Positions 35,062 to 44,321 of a stretch of DNA of 64,000 bases are shown in pieces. The notes under the pieces are model-generated. The model was not told the DNA's origin. It did not search any database and saw nothing but the letters and a program-made list of their open reading frames with translations. Position 1 is the stretch's first letter, and every line of letters begins with the position of its first letter. The position numbers and the translations under genes were made by a program. Source of the stretch: Hyphococcus sp. (GTDB lineage: Bacteria > Pseudomonadota > Alphaproteobacteria > Caulobacterales > Parvularculaceae); NCBI GenBank assembly GCA_021776375.1, contig JAJFGA010000031.1, positions 1 to 64,000 of the forward strand, in the 5' to 3' direction.

Positions 35062-36684
35062 TTATGATGCGCCATAGCCGTACTTTTTCACCCAAGGCTC
35101 AAGAACGGGAAGGATCGGCTCCATATGATGTTGGTAGTTCCGCCATTTGCCCATTGACGACGCATAAATCGGCTCGATCACCTGCTCGGCGCTAGGCGTG
35201 GAAATCCAGCGGTCACGGGCCTGCCCTCGGTAGTCCATCATCCCGTCTTCCCATTCAAGTTCCAAAAAGGCCAACACATCCGAAACCGTTTTTTGCATGT
35301 CCGAGACAACATCCTCATACCGGACAACATGGAGATTTAGCGGCATACGCGCACGACAGACCTCACCGATCGACATAACGAGATCGTAATACGCCGCCGT
35401 GGATTCGAGTTTGAGAAACTGAAACATCGCCGCGTTGATACCAAAGCGTTGTTGAAAGCAGCTCAAAACCACGTCGCGCGGGTCGCGCAATGCGAATATG
35501 ATTTTCGCCTCCGGGAACAGCCGATATATCAGACCAAGGAGGGTCGTATTGAGCGGCATCTTATCGATGATGACGCCATTCGCGTTGTTAATATTGAGCT
35601 CTTTGCGAACGCGTGACCAATAGCTCTTGCGGTGACGATTAACCTCATCGACTGTCATCGTCCGCAATTTTTCAAGCGCGCCTTCCGGCAAGAGCACCTC
35701 GTTTCGAATGTCGATCAGGTTCTCTTTTTCTTCAAGGCTCACCACCTTGCTGTGCGTTTTAAGGATTTGATCCAAGAGCGTCGTGCCGGAACGCGGAAAG
35801 CCCAAGAAAAAGACAGGGGCCGACTCTTCCATCTCCTTAGGCTTTGTCCATGCAGATATGCCCTCAGCTGCAAAAAAAGTATGAAGTTTGTGCAAAAATT
35901 CCGGCATCAGGACGGACGACGTCTTGGCAACCGATCCTTCATAGAGACGATGGAGCTTTGTTTTGGCGGCTTCATAGGCGACGAACGCTTCGTCGTATTC
36001 GCCCATTTTATTGCGCGCCTGACCGATCAGATACTCCACAGTAGAGGCGTCTAATGGGGTTACCCGCGGCGTTTGGAGCAGGGGTTCCAACTGTTCAATG
36101 GCTTGTTGCGCTCTGCCCATCCGTAGATCGACGGTCGCGAGGGTAATATTCGCTTGCACATGACCCGGTGCAAATTCCAGGGCGCTCTGCGCAACCGCTT
36201 GCGCTTCTTCCAATCGGTTGCCACGCTCATGAATAAAGGCGAGCTTGGCAAGCATATTGACATAGTCGGGTTTCATGGCGATGGCTTTTTCGCAACACTC
36301 TCTCGCCGCATCAACATCGCCATTTGCCTGATGAATATCGGCGAGATTGGCAAGCGCCTCAACCATCTTGGGGTCGAGTGCGAGTAGGTTTTCAAAGCGC
36401 TGTTTGGCTTCGTCACGCTTGCCGGTTTGTTTGTAGAGTAGCCCGAGCATAACCAATACGCGGATGTTTTCCGGCTCGATCTTCCTGGCGCGTTCAAGAT
36501 GCGTAATCGCTGCGTCGGTCTTGCCTCTCCTGGCTTCAATCGCGCCGAACCGCTGGAGCAAGTTCAAGTCGTCCGGATATTCCGCCAAAAGCGGTTCAAG
36601 AAGCGCCGCCTCCTGGTTGATGTCGCCTCGGTTGTCAGCCTCCACCGCCGCGCGCAGGCGCGGATCGTTAGGATCAAGCGTCAT
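35062..36684 (-). CDS. TPR-sulfotransferase fusion protein
   Basis: A protein of 540 residues. The N-terminal half (about 1-250) is a run of tetratricopeptide repeats, e.g. EALANLADIHQANGDVDAARECCEKAIAMKPD. The C-terminal half is a sulfotransferase: 5'-phosphosulfate loop FFLGFPRSGTTLLDQIL near residue 295 and 3'-phosphate motif IFALRDPRDVVLSCF near 400. This TPR-sulfotransferase arrangement is widespread in marine alphaproteobacteria, with unknown acceptors that may be proteins or surface glycans. Its ATG overlaps the glyS stop (ATGA), so it is translated with glyS, a striking partner for a housekeeping gene. Confidence 0.88.
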   Translation of the reverse strand: MTLDPNDPRLRAAVEADNRGDINQEAALLEPLLAEYPDDLNLLQRFGAIEARRGKTDAAITHLERARKIEPENIRVLVMLGLLYKQTGKRDEAKQRFENLLALDPKMVEALANLADIHQANGDVDAARECCEKAIAMKPDYVNMLAKLAFIHERGNRLEEAQAVAQSALEFAPGHVQANITLATVDLRMGRAQQAIEQLEPLLQTPRVTPLDASTVEYLIGQARNKMGEYDEAFVAYEAAKTKLHRLYEGSVAKTSSVLMPEFLHKLHTFFAAEGISAWTKPKEMEESAPVFFLGFPRSGTTLLDQILKTHSKVVSLEEKENLIDIRNEVLLPEGALEKLRTMTVDEVNRHRKSYWSRVRKELNINNANGVIIDKMPLNTTLLGLIYRLFPEAKIIFALRDPRDVVLSCFQQRFGINAAMFQFLKLESTAAYYDLVMSIGEVCRARMPLNLHVVRYEDVVSDMQKTVSDVLAFLELEWEDGMMDYRGQARDRWISTPSAEQVIEPIYASSMGKWRNYQHHMEPILPVLEPWVKKYGYGAS

Positions 36685-38930
36685 CCTTCAAGCCTCGAAA
36701 AATCAGCAACTTCGGCGGTCGCGGCGCGCAGCCGCGCGAGCAGCGCCAGGCGGTTGGCGCGCAAGCCTTCGTCATCGGCGTTCACCGTCACCTTGTCGAA
36801 AAAATGATCGACCGGCGCGCGCAAACCGGCAAGCGCCGTCATCGCCGCCTCAAAGTCCTCTGAGGCAACCGCCTTTTCAACCTTTGCCTCAGCGTCGCAA
36901 AGCGCGGCGAAGAAAGATTTCTCCTGCGGCTCGGCAAAGCGTCCCGCATCAACAATCAACGCGTCCGGTAGCGCGCCCTTCTTCTCCTCAGCCTTCAATA
37001 TATTCACCGCCCGCTTATAAGCCACAGCGAGATTGGCGCCGTCGTCGGTTTTGAGAAAGGCTTCGAGTGCTGTGAGTTTCGCAACGATGAGAACGAGATC
37101 GTCATGAAGATCACCGCCAGGACCTTCCAACACCGCATCCACATGATCATGACGGCTACCCCGTTCGCGGAGATATACCTTCAAACGATCATGGAAAAAC
37201 TCAACAAGATTTGAATCATGCGTTAGGTGTGCGCCAATCGAATCAAGGTGGACAGACTCAAGTCGCTTAAAGTTCGACAGAAAGACATGGAATAAATTTT
37301 GTCGGACTTTATTGTGCAGTGTGATTGAAATAACACCCAGCGCCGCCCGCCGCAAAGCAAACGGATCGCTCGACCCGGTTGGCTTTTTATCAATCGCCCA
37401 GAACGCTGTCAGCGTATCGATTTTGTCGGCCAACGCGACGGCGACGGAGACCGGCGCAGCGGGGACCGCATCGTCCTGTCCGGCGGGTTTATAGTGGTCG
37501 CGAATGGCGTCGGCGATTTGCTGGCTAGTTAGCGCTTGTTTGCCATCCTTCGCGACGCCTTCACTTCGTGAAGGCTCCTCAGGATGAGGGCTTTTGATTG
37601 TATCAGGCTTGCTGCTATTTCCAACCTCATCCTGAGGAGCGCCGTCAGGCGCGTCGCGAAGGATCGGCCGCGTTTCCTGCGTTAAACCGCTTTCAGCGAG
37701 GTAATAGTAACGCCCCATAACCCCTTGAAGTTCTGGGAACTCTTTGACCATGCCGGTAACCAGATCGGCCTTAGCGAGACCGGCTGCGCGCTCGGCCATA
37801 TCCGGGTTGGCGCCGACGGCTGGCGCAATCTCTTTGGCCAGCGCGGCAACCCGTTTCGCCTTATCACCGACCGATCCGAGGCCTTCGAAGAACGTTACTT
37901 TGTCGAGCTCGGCGATGCGGGCCTGGAGGCTAACTTTGCGGTCCTGATGATAGAGATACCAGGCGTCGCACAGGCGTGCCGTCAGCACCCGCTCATAGCC
38001 CTCGCGCATAGCCTCGCCCCCATCCGGCGCCTCAATATTGGCGACACAAACGAAGCGGTTGGCGAGCCCTCCAGTCTTCGGATCACGCACGGAAAAATAT
38101 TTCTGATGTCCGCGCATTGACGCCGTCAACACCTCATCGGGCAACGCCAGGAATTTTTCATCGAATGCACAGATCATCGCCGTTGGCCATTCGGAAAGCC
38201 CGGCAACCTCGCTCAACAGGCCCGCGTCCTCGAGCAGCTCAAGCCCTTGGGCTTGACACAAGGTCGCCGCATCGCTGGCGATGATTTCCTTGCGCTCTTC
38301 CGTATCGAGAATAACGCTCGCCGCGCGCAATTTCGTCGCGTAATCGTCAAAGCTGCGAGTTTGAATTTCGCCCGGCGCCATAAACCGATGGCCCTCGGTT
38401 TTGTCGCTTGCAACGAGTCCGCCGATTTTGAAATCAATCACCTCCCCGTCAAATACACACAATACGCGATGCAGCGGCCGCACCCACCGCAAATCGCTAT
38501 CCCCCCAGCGCATAGATTTCGGCCAGGAAAATTTCGCTATGATATCGGGCATGACGCCGGCGATCAGCGCAGCCGTATCGCTACCCTTCTGATCGATCAC
38601 GGCGACGTAGAATTCGCCCTTTTTGTCCTCGCGGCGCTCACATTGGTCGAGCGAGGAAAGCCCCGCCGACTTCAAAAACCCCTCCACGGCCTTATCCGGC
38701 GCGCCGACACGGGGGCCTTTTTTCTCCTCGCGCCGGTCTGGCTGGCGCGTTGGGAGCCCGGTCGCAACCAGCGACAGCCGCCGCGCACCGGCAAAGGCCT
38801 TCACGCCCTCCGGCGTTACCCCAGCATCCAGCAGTGTCTTGTTTATGGCGCGTTCAAGCGTCGCCGCGCCGCGCAATTGCATGCGCGCGGGGATTTCTTC
38901 GGAGAATAATTCAATCAGGAGCTCAGGCAT
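36681..38930 (-). CDS. glyS: Glycine--tRNA ligase, beta subunit, carrying an in-frame REP insertion
   Basis: Beta chain of the tetrameric (alpha2beta2) glycyl-tRNA synthetase, 749 residues, which is longer than the usual 690-700. Signatures are MPELLIELFSEEIPARMQ at the start, KKGPRVGAPDKAVEGF, FSWPKSMRWG, YYFSV-type MRGHQKYFSVRDP and, late, DPFALRRAALGVI. The excess length is explained by about 45 residues between YYYLAESGLTQE and TSQQIADAIRDHYKP, of which exactly 40 codons are two inverted palindromic repeats and their spacer (37545-37664). The reading frame is kept and the rest of the protein is intact, so it is probably functional. The alpha-subunit gene glyQ is not adjacent but lies 4.4 kb upstream. 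Confidence 0.93.
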   Translation of the reverse strand: MPELLIELFSEEIPARMQLRGAATLERAINKTLLDAGVTPEGVKAFAGARRLSLVATGLPTRQPDRREEKKGPRVGAPDKAVEGFLKSAGLSSLDQCERREDKKGEFYVAVIDQKGSDTAALIAGVMPDIIAKFSWPKSMRWGDSDLRWVRPLHRVLCVFDGEVIDFKIGGLVASDKTEGHRFMAPGEIQTRSFDDYATKLRAASVILDTEERKEIIASDAATLCQAQGLELLEDAGLLSEVAGLSEWPTAMICAFDEKFLALPDEVLTASMRGHQKYFSVRDPKTGGLANRFVCVANIEAPDGGEAMREGYERVLTARLCDAWYLYHQDRKVSLQARIAELDKVTFFEGLGSVGDKAKRVAALAKEIAPAVGANPDMAERAAGLAKADLVTGMVKEFPELQGVMGRYYYLAESGLTQETRPILRDAPDGAPQDEVGNSSKPDTIKSPHPEEPSRSEGVAKDGKQALTSQQIADAIRDHYKPAGQDDAVPAAPVSVAVALADKIDTLTAFWAIDKKPTGSSDPFALRRAALGVISITLHNKVRQNLFHVFLSNFKRLESVHLDSIGAHLTHDSNLVEFFHDRLKVYLRERGSRHDHVDAVLEGPGGDLHDDLVLIVAKLTALEAFLKTDDGANLAVAYKRAVNILKAEEKKGALPDALIVDAGRFAEPQEKSFFAALCDAEAKVEKAVASEDFEAAMTALAGLRAPVDHFFDKVTVNADDEGLRANRLALLARLRAATAEVADFSRLEG
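37545..37664. repeat. Inverted pair of REP-like palindromes inside glyS
   Basis: Element A (37545-37589) and element B (37625-37664) are reverse copies with identical arms ATCCTTCGCGACGC and GCTCCTCAGGATGAGG, and with different inner hairpins (CTTCAC-TTC-GTGAAG in A, GCC-TGAC-GGC in B). The spacer is 35 bp. Together they span 120 bp and 40 codons. The CCTCATCCTGAGGA arm is the type of interspersed palindrome seen across alphaproteobacterial genomes. I saw no other copy in the window. Confidence 0.85.
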
Positions 38931-39099
38931 AAGCGGGTTTTATGCAAGCCTGGCTAAGGGCGCAAGCCAGTCATTCAGGATGGCCATTTCGAGCATTGTT
39001 TTCTTGCCCTGAGCAGCCACTTTCTATAGTCCGTAACGAAATCGGACCTTAATTCTAGGTAGCCGACATCATAGTGATCTTGGGAAACCCACCATCAAT

Positions 39100-39990
39100 T
39101 TGCGAAGCAAACTCATCCGTCCATTCACCCAGCTCTATCCTTTTGTGAGCGGATGCACTTTTCCCAATCAAGAACGCTTCAAGCGCCTGTCCGGTACGCC
39201 GTCAGGCACTTTTTGGACACGTGTCAAAGGCGGTGAGCTTAAAGTCGATCTCGATGATTTTGTCGGGCGCTGCGCATATTTCGTCGGCGATCTTGACCCA
39301 AAAATCTCTTTGATATTTGAGCGTTTGATCAAGCCCGGAGACCATGTGATCGATGCGGGCGCCAATATTGGGCTGACGACATTGCGCATGGCGTCTCTCG
39401 CTGGGCCAAAGGGCATGGTACATTCCTTTGAACCAAACCCGCATCTCGTCGCGCGTCTGACAGAAACGGTAAAGCATAATAATCTGCTCAATATTTCGAT
39501 TTATAATATCGCGCTCGGGTCTGAGGAGGGACAATTAACGCTATTTGTGCCAACTGGAAATATGGGCGGCGGGTCTACCTTGCCAAACCGGAATCCCGAA
39601 ACAGCAAAACAATATGACGTCGTTTTACGCCGTCTGGATGATGTATTATCGGACGCGCCCGCTTTAAAATTAATAAAGATTGATGTTGAGGGCGCTGAGG
39701 CCAACCTCCTTAAAGGAGGCGCGCGACTAATCGAAAAGCATCGCCCAGAAGCCATTATTTTTGAATTTAACAAACAAGACGCCAGAACCGAGGAAGCAAG
39801 TTTTATTGATCTGTTTTTCTCAGATCTGGATTACGCCATCTTTAGCATCCGGAAATCGTTATTTACATTGAATTTGGTCCAAACAACACTCTGCACCAAT
39901 GCTGAGGGTCATGATTTCTGCGCGATCCCCAAAGGGGAACGGTTTGAAGAAATATGCAGAACGCTGAACGCCCGTTCGGCAGAAATATAA
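39100..39990 (+). CDS. FkbM-family methyltransferase
   Basis: A SAM-dependent O-methyltransferase of 296 residues with the FkbM fold. The SAM site is DHVIDAGANIGLTTLRMASLAGPKGMVHSFEPNP and the later motif is LKLIKIDVEGAEANLLKGGARLI. Family members methylate sugars, lipids or natural products, often for the cell surface. The start is TTG with GGGAA about 17 bases upstream, and other near starts are possible. It lies on the opposite strand to the flanking genes in the interval that separates glyS from glyQ, and its sequence is more AT-rich towards the 3' end, consistent with insertion. Confidence 0.8.
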   Translation: MRSKLIRPFTQLYPFVSGCTFPNQERFKRLSGTPSGTFWTRVKGGELKVDLDDFVGRCAYFVGDLDPKISLIFERLIKPGDHVIDAGANIGLTTLRMASLAGPKGMVHSFEPNPHLVARLTETVKHNNLLNISIYNIALGSEEGQLTLFVPTGNMGGGSTLPNRNPETAKQYDVVLRRLDDVLSDAPALKLIKIDVEGAEANLLKGGARLIEKHRPEAIIFEFNKQDARTEEASFIDLFFSDLDYAIFSIRKSLFTLNLVQTTLCTNAEGHDFCAIPKGERFEEICRTLNARSAEI

Positions 39991-40003
39991 ACCAAAGGCT
40001 CCC

Positions 40004-40450
40004 TCACCCGGTCATCCGCCGCACTTGCACCGCATGAATACGAACGGCGAGCTTTTTATCGGCGTTATAAAAGTCCGCCTCCACATGGATCAGCGTCTTT
40101 GCCGCATTTGTGACCCGGCCTTCAATCATCGCCAGGGGCATCGTTAACGGGCGGAAAAAATTGGTCTCGAGGCGCGAGGTCCGGAAGCGTTCTTTATCCC
40201 CCGTCAGCACCGTCATCGCCGTCAGCCCGGCGACATGATCGGCGACCGAGGCGATATGCCCGCCAAACATCACACCATCGGGCATCACAAAGCGCTCATC
40301 GATGTCCCAGTGCATTTTAATCTCGCCCCACGCCCAGTCGGTGAGCGCAAGCGCGCCAAGCTTTTCCTCCGCCCAATGATTGAAGCGCGAGTCTCCGGCC
40401 TTGTAGCCGTTCAAAATGTCGGTGTGACGTGCGGAAGTGGTTCGGGTCAT
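40004..40450 (-). CDS. Hotdog-fold thioesterase (PaaI-like)
   Basis: A protein of 148 residues of the 4HBT/PaaI group that hydrolyses acyl-CoA thioesters. The motif MFGGHIASVADHVAGLTAMTVL carries the helix and active-site Asp of the hotdog fold, followed by TSRLETNFFRPLTMPLAMIEGRVTNAAKTLIHVEADFYN. ATG 40450 with TAGG upstream is preferred. The track start lies inside the preceding mtgA gene region. It follows mtgA by about 56 bp in the same direction. The chain length and ring preference of the substrate are unknown. Confidence 0.8.
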   Translation of the reverse strand: MTRTTSARHTDILNGYKAGDSRFNHWAEEKLGALALTDWAWGEIKMHWDIDERFVMPDGVMFGGHIASVADHVAGLTAMTVLTGDKERFRTSRLETNFFRPLTMPLAMIEGRVTNAAKTLIHVEADFYNADKKLAVRIHAVQVRRMTG

Positions 40451-40506
40451 GGGGCGCCTATTCAAGCCAGTTTGCCGATGTCGGCAACGAATAAAATTCT
40501 TACGAT

Positions 40507-41253
40507 CTACTTCTTCGCCACCCAAACACAATTATCAAGTCGGTCGCGCTGCACTTGCCCCATCCGTCCCCGCAGCAAACGCGTGCGCTTTTTGACATAT
40601 GCCCCCGGCGGGTCAACGCGCCATTTATGCGGGTTCGGCAGGACCGCGGCGAGCAGCGCGGCTTCGCGTGGTGTGAGGTTCCGCGCGCTTTTACCAAATC
40701 GCTTTTGCGCTGCAGCCTCGGCGCCGAACAGGCCGTCGCCCCATTCGGCTATGTTGAGATAGACTTCCATAATCCGTCGCTTGGACCACAAGGTTTCGAT
40801 CACCAGCGTCATCCACGCTTCGGCGCTTTTACGCACCCAACCGCGATGCGACCACAAGAATGCATTCTTTGCGGTCTGTTGCGAAATTGTTGAGGCGCCG
40901 CGCAGACGCTTGCCGTTCTCTGCTTCCTCAAACGCCTCGTCGATTGCATCAAAATCAATACCGTTGTGAAGGCAAAAACGAGTGTCCTCCGCAGCGATAA
41001 CGGCGGTCACCAAATGCGGTGAAATTTTATCGAGCGGCGTCCAGGAATGAGTGATCTCCTGACCAGACAGGCTGCGCTCGACCATCAACAAGGTGCCCGG
41101 CGGCGGCTCAAACCGATAGATCACAGCCCAGGCGATCGATCCGATAACGAGCAGGACAAACGACCCTGCGATCACCCGCAATATCCGCGTCAAGCGATCA
41201 AGAACGCCAAAATCTTTCCATTTCCGACGTTTTTTCTTCTTTGTCTTCGCCAT
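40507..41253 (-). CDS. mtgA: Monofunctional peptidoglycan glycosyltransferase
   Basis: A protein of 248 residues of family GT51 that polymerises lipid II into glycan strands. A Lys/Arg-rich N-terminus (MAKTKKKKRRKWK) precedes one membrane helix (VIAGSFVLLVIGSIAWAVIY). The catalytic region has VIAAEDTRFCLHNGIDFDAI (first catalytic Glu in EDxxF), GASTISQQTAKNAFL and RRIMEVYLNIAEWGDGLFGAEAAAQKRF. No transpeptidase domain is present, which matches MtgA. Wall synthesis acts on the outer face of the inner membrane. Confidence 0.94.
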   Translation of the reverse strand: MAKTKKKKRRKWKDFGVLDRLTRILRVIAGSFVLLVIGSIAWAVIYRFEPPPGTLLMVERSLSGQEITHSWTPLDKISPHLVTAVIAAEDTRFCLHNGIDFDAIDEAFEEAENGKRLRGASTISQQTAKNAFLWSHRGWVRKSAEAWMTLVIETLWSKRRIMEVYLNIAEWGDGLFGAEAAAQKRFGKSARNLTPREAALLAAVLPNPHKWRVDPPGAYVKKRTRLLRGRMGQVQRDRLDNCVWVAKK

Positions 41254-41361
41254 TACAGGAGGGTTCGATCCGTTGGTTACGATTTCATCAGCTTCCTACA
41301 GTCTATTGTAAGACAGCCGGCGGATGCTACCGGAAAGTGACTGAAAGCGTGGGAGGCTCCA

Positions 41362-42270
41362 TTGGTCAGACATATTCAGGTGATCAAAAGTGCGCTTACG
41401 GGGGCCGTATGCGCCTTGGCGGCCAGCACGACCGCGACGCCGCAGGAACCGGCGCCGGAGCACCGCCTTGATGAAATTGTGCTGCCCGCGCCCAACCAAC
41501 TTGTCGGCACTGAAAGGCGCGCGAGCACGACCCTTTATGATGAGCAGGGCGCATTAACCCAGAGATATATTGTTATCGATCTCGGCAAAGTAGAAGGTCG
41601 CCCGACGCCCAAATTTGAGGATTTTCAGAACTGGACCATTCTTGGCGAGCGCGGCTGGGCGCATGCGGTCAAGATCGACATCGAAAAGCGCTGTGAATAT
41701 CTGTGCGGTGGCGAGGAGGAAAGTTGCTACTATGTTGCGATTGTCAGCCTATCCGATCCAGACGCGGATATAGGCCTCCCGCTTGCAGCCATCGAAGGGG
41801 TCTATGATCTGGAAAACTACGCCCGCCCCGCGTCATCTGATCTAACCCAGATCCCGCTAGTTCCTTCCGATCAGTATACAGGGCTATTTGAAAAAGAAGA
41901 GTATCGCATTGTCTCTGCCGGAGACGATGGGATGAAGATTGCTTTTCGCTGGCGCAACGACAGCAACGAGCATCAGTTTGAAGTTGATGCAGCGCAATGT
42001 AAGGCGCAAAGCTTCGGAGAATTTGGGCTGGAAAACACGCAATGCAACGCGATCACTGTTTTATCGGGCTCGGGCGCGCCGCTGATTGCAAGCTATGCCG
42101 ATTATAACTCATCAAAAACGACGCCGCTTGTAGCCTTTGAGTATGATGGCGCAAGATTTTACGCCGTGCGCTATGGCGCCAAGGCGCAAGATATCATTGG
42201 CCTTGTCGCTGCGACGCCGCAAGGCTGGCGCGGCCATTTTAAAGGCCGCGACCGAGCCTTGCTTTGTTAA
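41362..42270 (+). CDS. Exported protein of unknown function
   Basis: A protein of 302 residues with a signal peptide (VIKSALTGAVCALAASTTATPQ) and a beta-rich body with no recognised domain. The middle has a Cys-rich patch (RCEYLCGGEEESCYY) that could form disulfides in the periplasm. The start is TTG, supported by GGGAGG five bases upstream. No family signature could be named. It stands alone on the plus strand between mtgA and the DUF1761 gene, and its stop is 14 bp from the convergent DUF1761 stop. Confidence 0.65.
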   Translation: MVRHIQVIKSALTGAVCALAASTTATPQEPAPEHRLDEIVLPAPNQLVGTERRASTTLYDEQGALTQRYIVIDLGKVEGRPTPKFEDFQNWTILGERGWAHAVKIDIEKRCEYLCGGEEESCYYVAIVSLSDPDADIGLPLAAIEGVYDLENYARPASSDLTQIPLVPSDQYTGLFEKEEYRIVSAGDDGMKIAFRWRNDSNEHQFEVDAAQCKAQSFGEFGLENTQCNAITVLSGSGAPLIASYADYNSSKTTPLVAFEYDGARFYAVRYGAKAQDIIGLVAATPQGWRGHFKGRDRALLC

Positions 42271-42284
42271 AGAACTAGCGCGCT

Positions 42285-42683
42285 TTATTTCATCACAGTC
42301 AAAATAACCGCACTCACCAGCCAACCGACCAGAAGATGCGACGCGTCGATCATAAGCAGTGTCGAGTTATGCGCCGGCAGGTAAAGATAAGCGTACATGA
42401 TAATCGGCAGCGCCAGCAAAAACCATAGCGTGAGCGCGGTCTTGACCGCATCGCTGATCCCGCTGACATTGCGCCAGCTTAAAACAAACGCCAAGCCCAC
42501 GACCTGTAAGAGTGTAATGAGTATGCCGCCAACCATATAGATGTCGAAGCTGCCGGCTTGATCGGCGGGAATGCCCTGACCGGCCATCCACGCATCCATA
42601 AATACGACGCCATACCAGACGTAACCCAGCACCCAGAAGACAAGTGTCGCCAACACAACAGGAATAGGTTTTAAACCAAACAT
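42285..42683 (-). CDS. DUF1761 family membrane protein
   Basis: A protein of 132 residues with four membrane helices and the DUF1761 pattern: VLATLVFWVLGYVWYGVVFMDAWMAGQG at the N-terminus and HLLVGWLVSAVILTVMK at the end. Members are small integral membrane proteins of unknown function. ATG 42683 has GAGG upstream, whereas the track begins at the GTG four codons earlier. Confidence 0.75.
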   Translation of the reverse strand: MFGLKPIPVVLATLVFWVLGYVWYGVVFMDAWMAGQGIPADQAGSFDIYMVGGILITLLQVVGLAFVLSWRNVSGISDAVKTALTLWFLLALPIIMYAYLYLPAHNSTLLMIDASHLLVGWLVSAVILTVMK

Positions 42684-42836
42684 CAGTATCCTCACTTATG
42701 TAGCTTGCTATAAATCTAGCGGCGTTTGCACGCCTTGAAAAGCGCTGCAGAGTGGCGGATATACTGGCATTTTTGGAAAAATGGTGACATCAGAATAGAT
42801 GGATGCAACTTTTCTATTCAGTTTTGACGGCGCTGC

Positions 42837-43310
42837 TTAGTCGTCAAACTGGCCTTGCGATTTAAATTTTTCGATAAACAGCGTATAGTCCGTTGGCTGA
42901 GCGTCAAAAAGAATATCATCCTCATTGAACCGGACCCATGGCTGCGCGCTCTTTGTCCAGATATGGCCTGATGGCTCAACCCAGCTGGCATCGTCAAAGG
43001 TTCCGGCACGCAGGCTCAAAATCCCGATTGTCGGCGCCTGGCCGTGGGCAATGCGCGTGCCGCAATCGCCGCAGATATATCCATAACGCTGATTGCCCGC
43101 ATCAGATAGCCACTCGGTTTTTCGAGCCTCACCAGCGGTAAACTCAAACGATGTTTCAACAATCGTCGCCGAGATTGCAAAGGCGCTGCCGGAAATTTTC
43201 TGGCAGTTCGTGCAATGACAACAATAAAGCATCAATGGCGGCTGGTTGACCCGGTAGCGCAGCTTGCCGCACTGGCATCCGCCCTCAAGCGGCAGAGGTA
43301 TTTTCGTCAT
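42837..43310 (-). CDS. GFA/CENP-V-type zinc protein
   Basis: A protein of 157 residues of the glutathione-dependent formaldehyde-activating (GFA) fold. Zinc-binding cysteines are in GGCQCGKLRYRV, YCCHCTNCQKISGSAF and GYICGDCGTRIAHG. Only some family members bind glutathione, and many have no assigned reaction. Its ATG directly follows the glyQ stop with no gap, so it is co-translated with glyQ and takes the place glyS has in most genomes. Confidence 0.88.
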   Translation of the reverse strand: MTKIPLPLEGGCQCGKLRYRVNQPPLMLYCCHCTNCQKISGSAFAISATIVETSFEFTAGEARKTEWLSDAGNQRYGYICGDCGTRIAHGQAPTIGILSLRAGTFDDASWVEPSGHIWTKSAQPWVRFNEDDILFDAQPTDYTLFIEKFKSQGQFDD

Positions 43311-44249
43311 TCAAGCCTCCGTGAAATCGACAATGCCGGCGCCGGGTTCGCGCCCTTGCGGGCTTTCCAGCCACGCCTCGCAACAGGCTTTGGAGAGCGT
43401 TCTGATCCTTAAAATATAGGATTGGCGCTCGGTCGCAGAGATGACGCCGCGAGCGTCGAGCAGGTTGAACAGATGGCTCGCCTCGATGCATTTGTCATAG
43501 GCTGGCAGCGCATAGGATTTTCCGTCGCGCTTGCTGGCGGCGATGATGGCCGCACAGGCATCCTCCGCCGCTTTAAACTGGCTGAACAAAATCTCCGTAT
43601 CGGCAAGTTCAAAATTATAAGCGGAAAATTCAACTTCCTGCTGATGGAAAACATCGCCATAGGTGACCGCATCGTCGCCCTCGGCGCCGTTGAAATCGAG
43701 ATCAAAACCATTATCAACGCCCTGCACATACATCGCCAAGCGTTCAAGCCCATAGGTGATCTCGCCGGTGACCGGTTTGCAATCGATTCCGCCGACCTGC
43801 TGGAAATAGGTAAATTGCGTCACCTCCATGCCGTCGCACCACACCGCCCAGCCGAGGCCCCAGGCGCCGAGTGTAGGACTTTCCCAATCATCCTCGACAA
43901 AACGTATGTCGTGCACGGAACGATCAACGCCGATGGCGTCTAGCGATCCGAGATAGAGCTCTTGAATATTGTCCGGCGACGGCTTCAAGGTCACCTGAAA
44001 CTGGTAATAATGTTGGAAACGGTTGGGGTTGGCGCCGTAACGCCCATCTGTCGGCCGCCGACAGGGCTGCACATAGGCCGCCTTCCACGGGCGCGGTCCA
44101 AGCGAGCGCAACGTCGTCGCCGGATGAAAAGTCCCCGCCCCCATTTCCTTGTCATAGGGCTGCAAGATAACGCAGCCCTGATCAGCCCAATAGTGCTGCA
44201 ACTCCAGGATGAGGCCTTGAAAGGACCGCTTTTTTTTCAAATCACTCAT
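43311..44249 (-). CDS. glyQ: Glycine--tRNA ligase, alpha subunit
   Basis: A 312-residue catalytic class II chain of the alpha2beta2 glycyl-tRNA synthetase. Signatures are [64 protein letters not shown]-type with [11 protein letters not shown], and [25 protein letters not shown] 44249 begins [12 protein letters not shown]. The track's TTG adds 13 residues. The beta-subunit gene glyS is separated from it by a GFA gene, a DUF1761 gene, an exported-protein gene, mtgA, a thioesterase gene and fkbM. Confidence 0.96.
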   Translation of the reverse strand: MSDLKKKRSFQGLILELQHYWADQGCVILQPYDKEMGAGTFHPATTLRSLGPRPWKAAYVQPCRRPTDGRYGANPNRFQHYYQFQVTLKPSPDNIQELYLGSLDAIGVDRSVHDIRFVEDDWESPTLGAWGLGWAVWCDGMEVTQFTYFQQVGGIDCKPVTGEITYGLERLAMYVQGVDNGFDLDFNGAEGDDAVTYGDVFHQQEVEFSAYNFELADTEILFSQFKAAEDACAAIIAASKRDGKSYALPAYDKCIEASHLFNLLDARGVISATERQSYILRIRTLSKACCEAWLESPQGREPGAGIVDFTEA

Positions 44250-44321
44250 GACACTCGGGCTACGTAAATTCTCGTTGCCGCGTTGCACCTGAAATTGCCG
44301 CCACAGTCAACAAGCGGCGCT

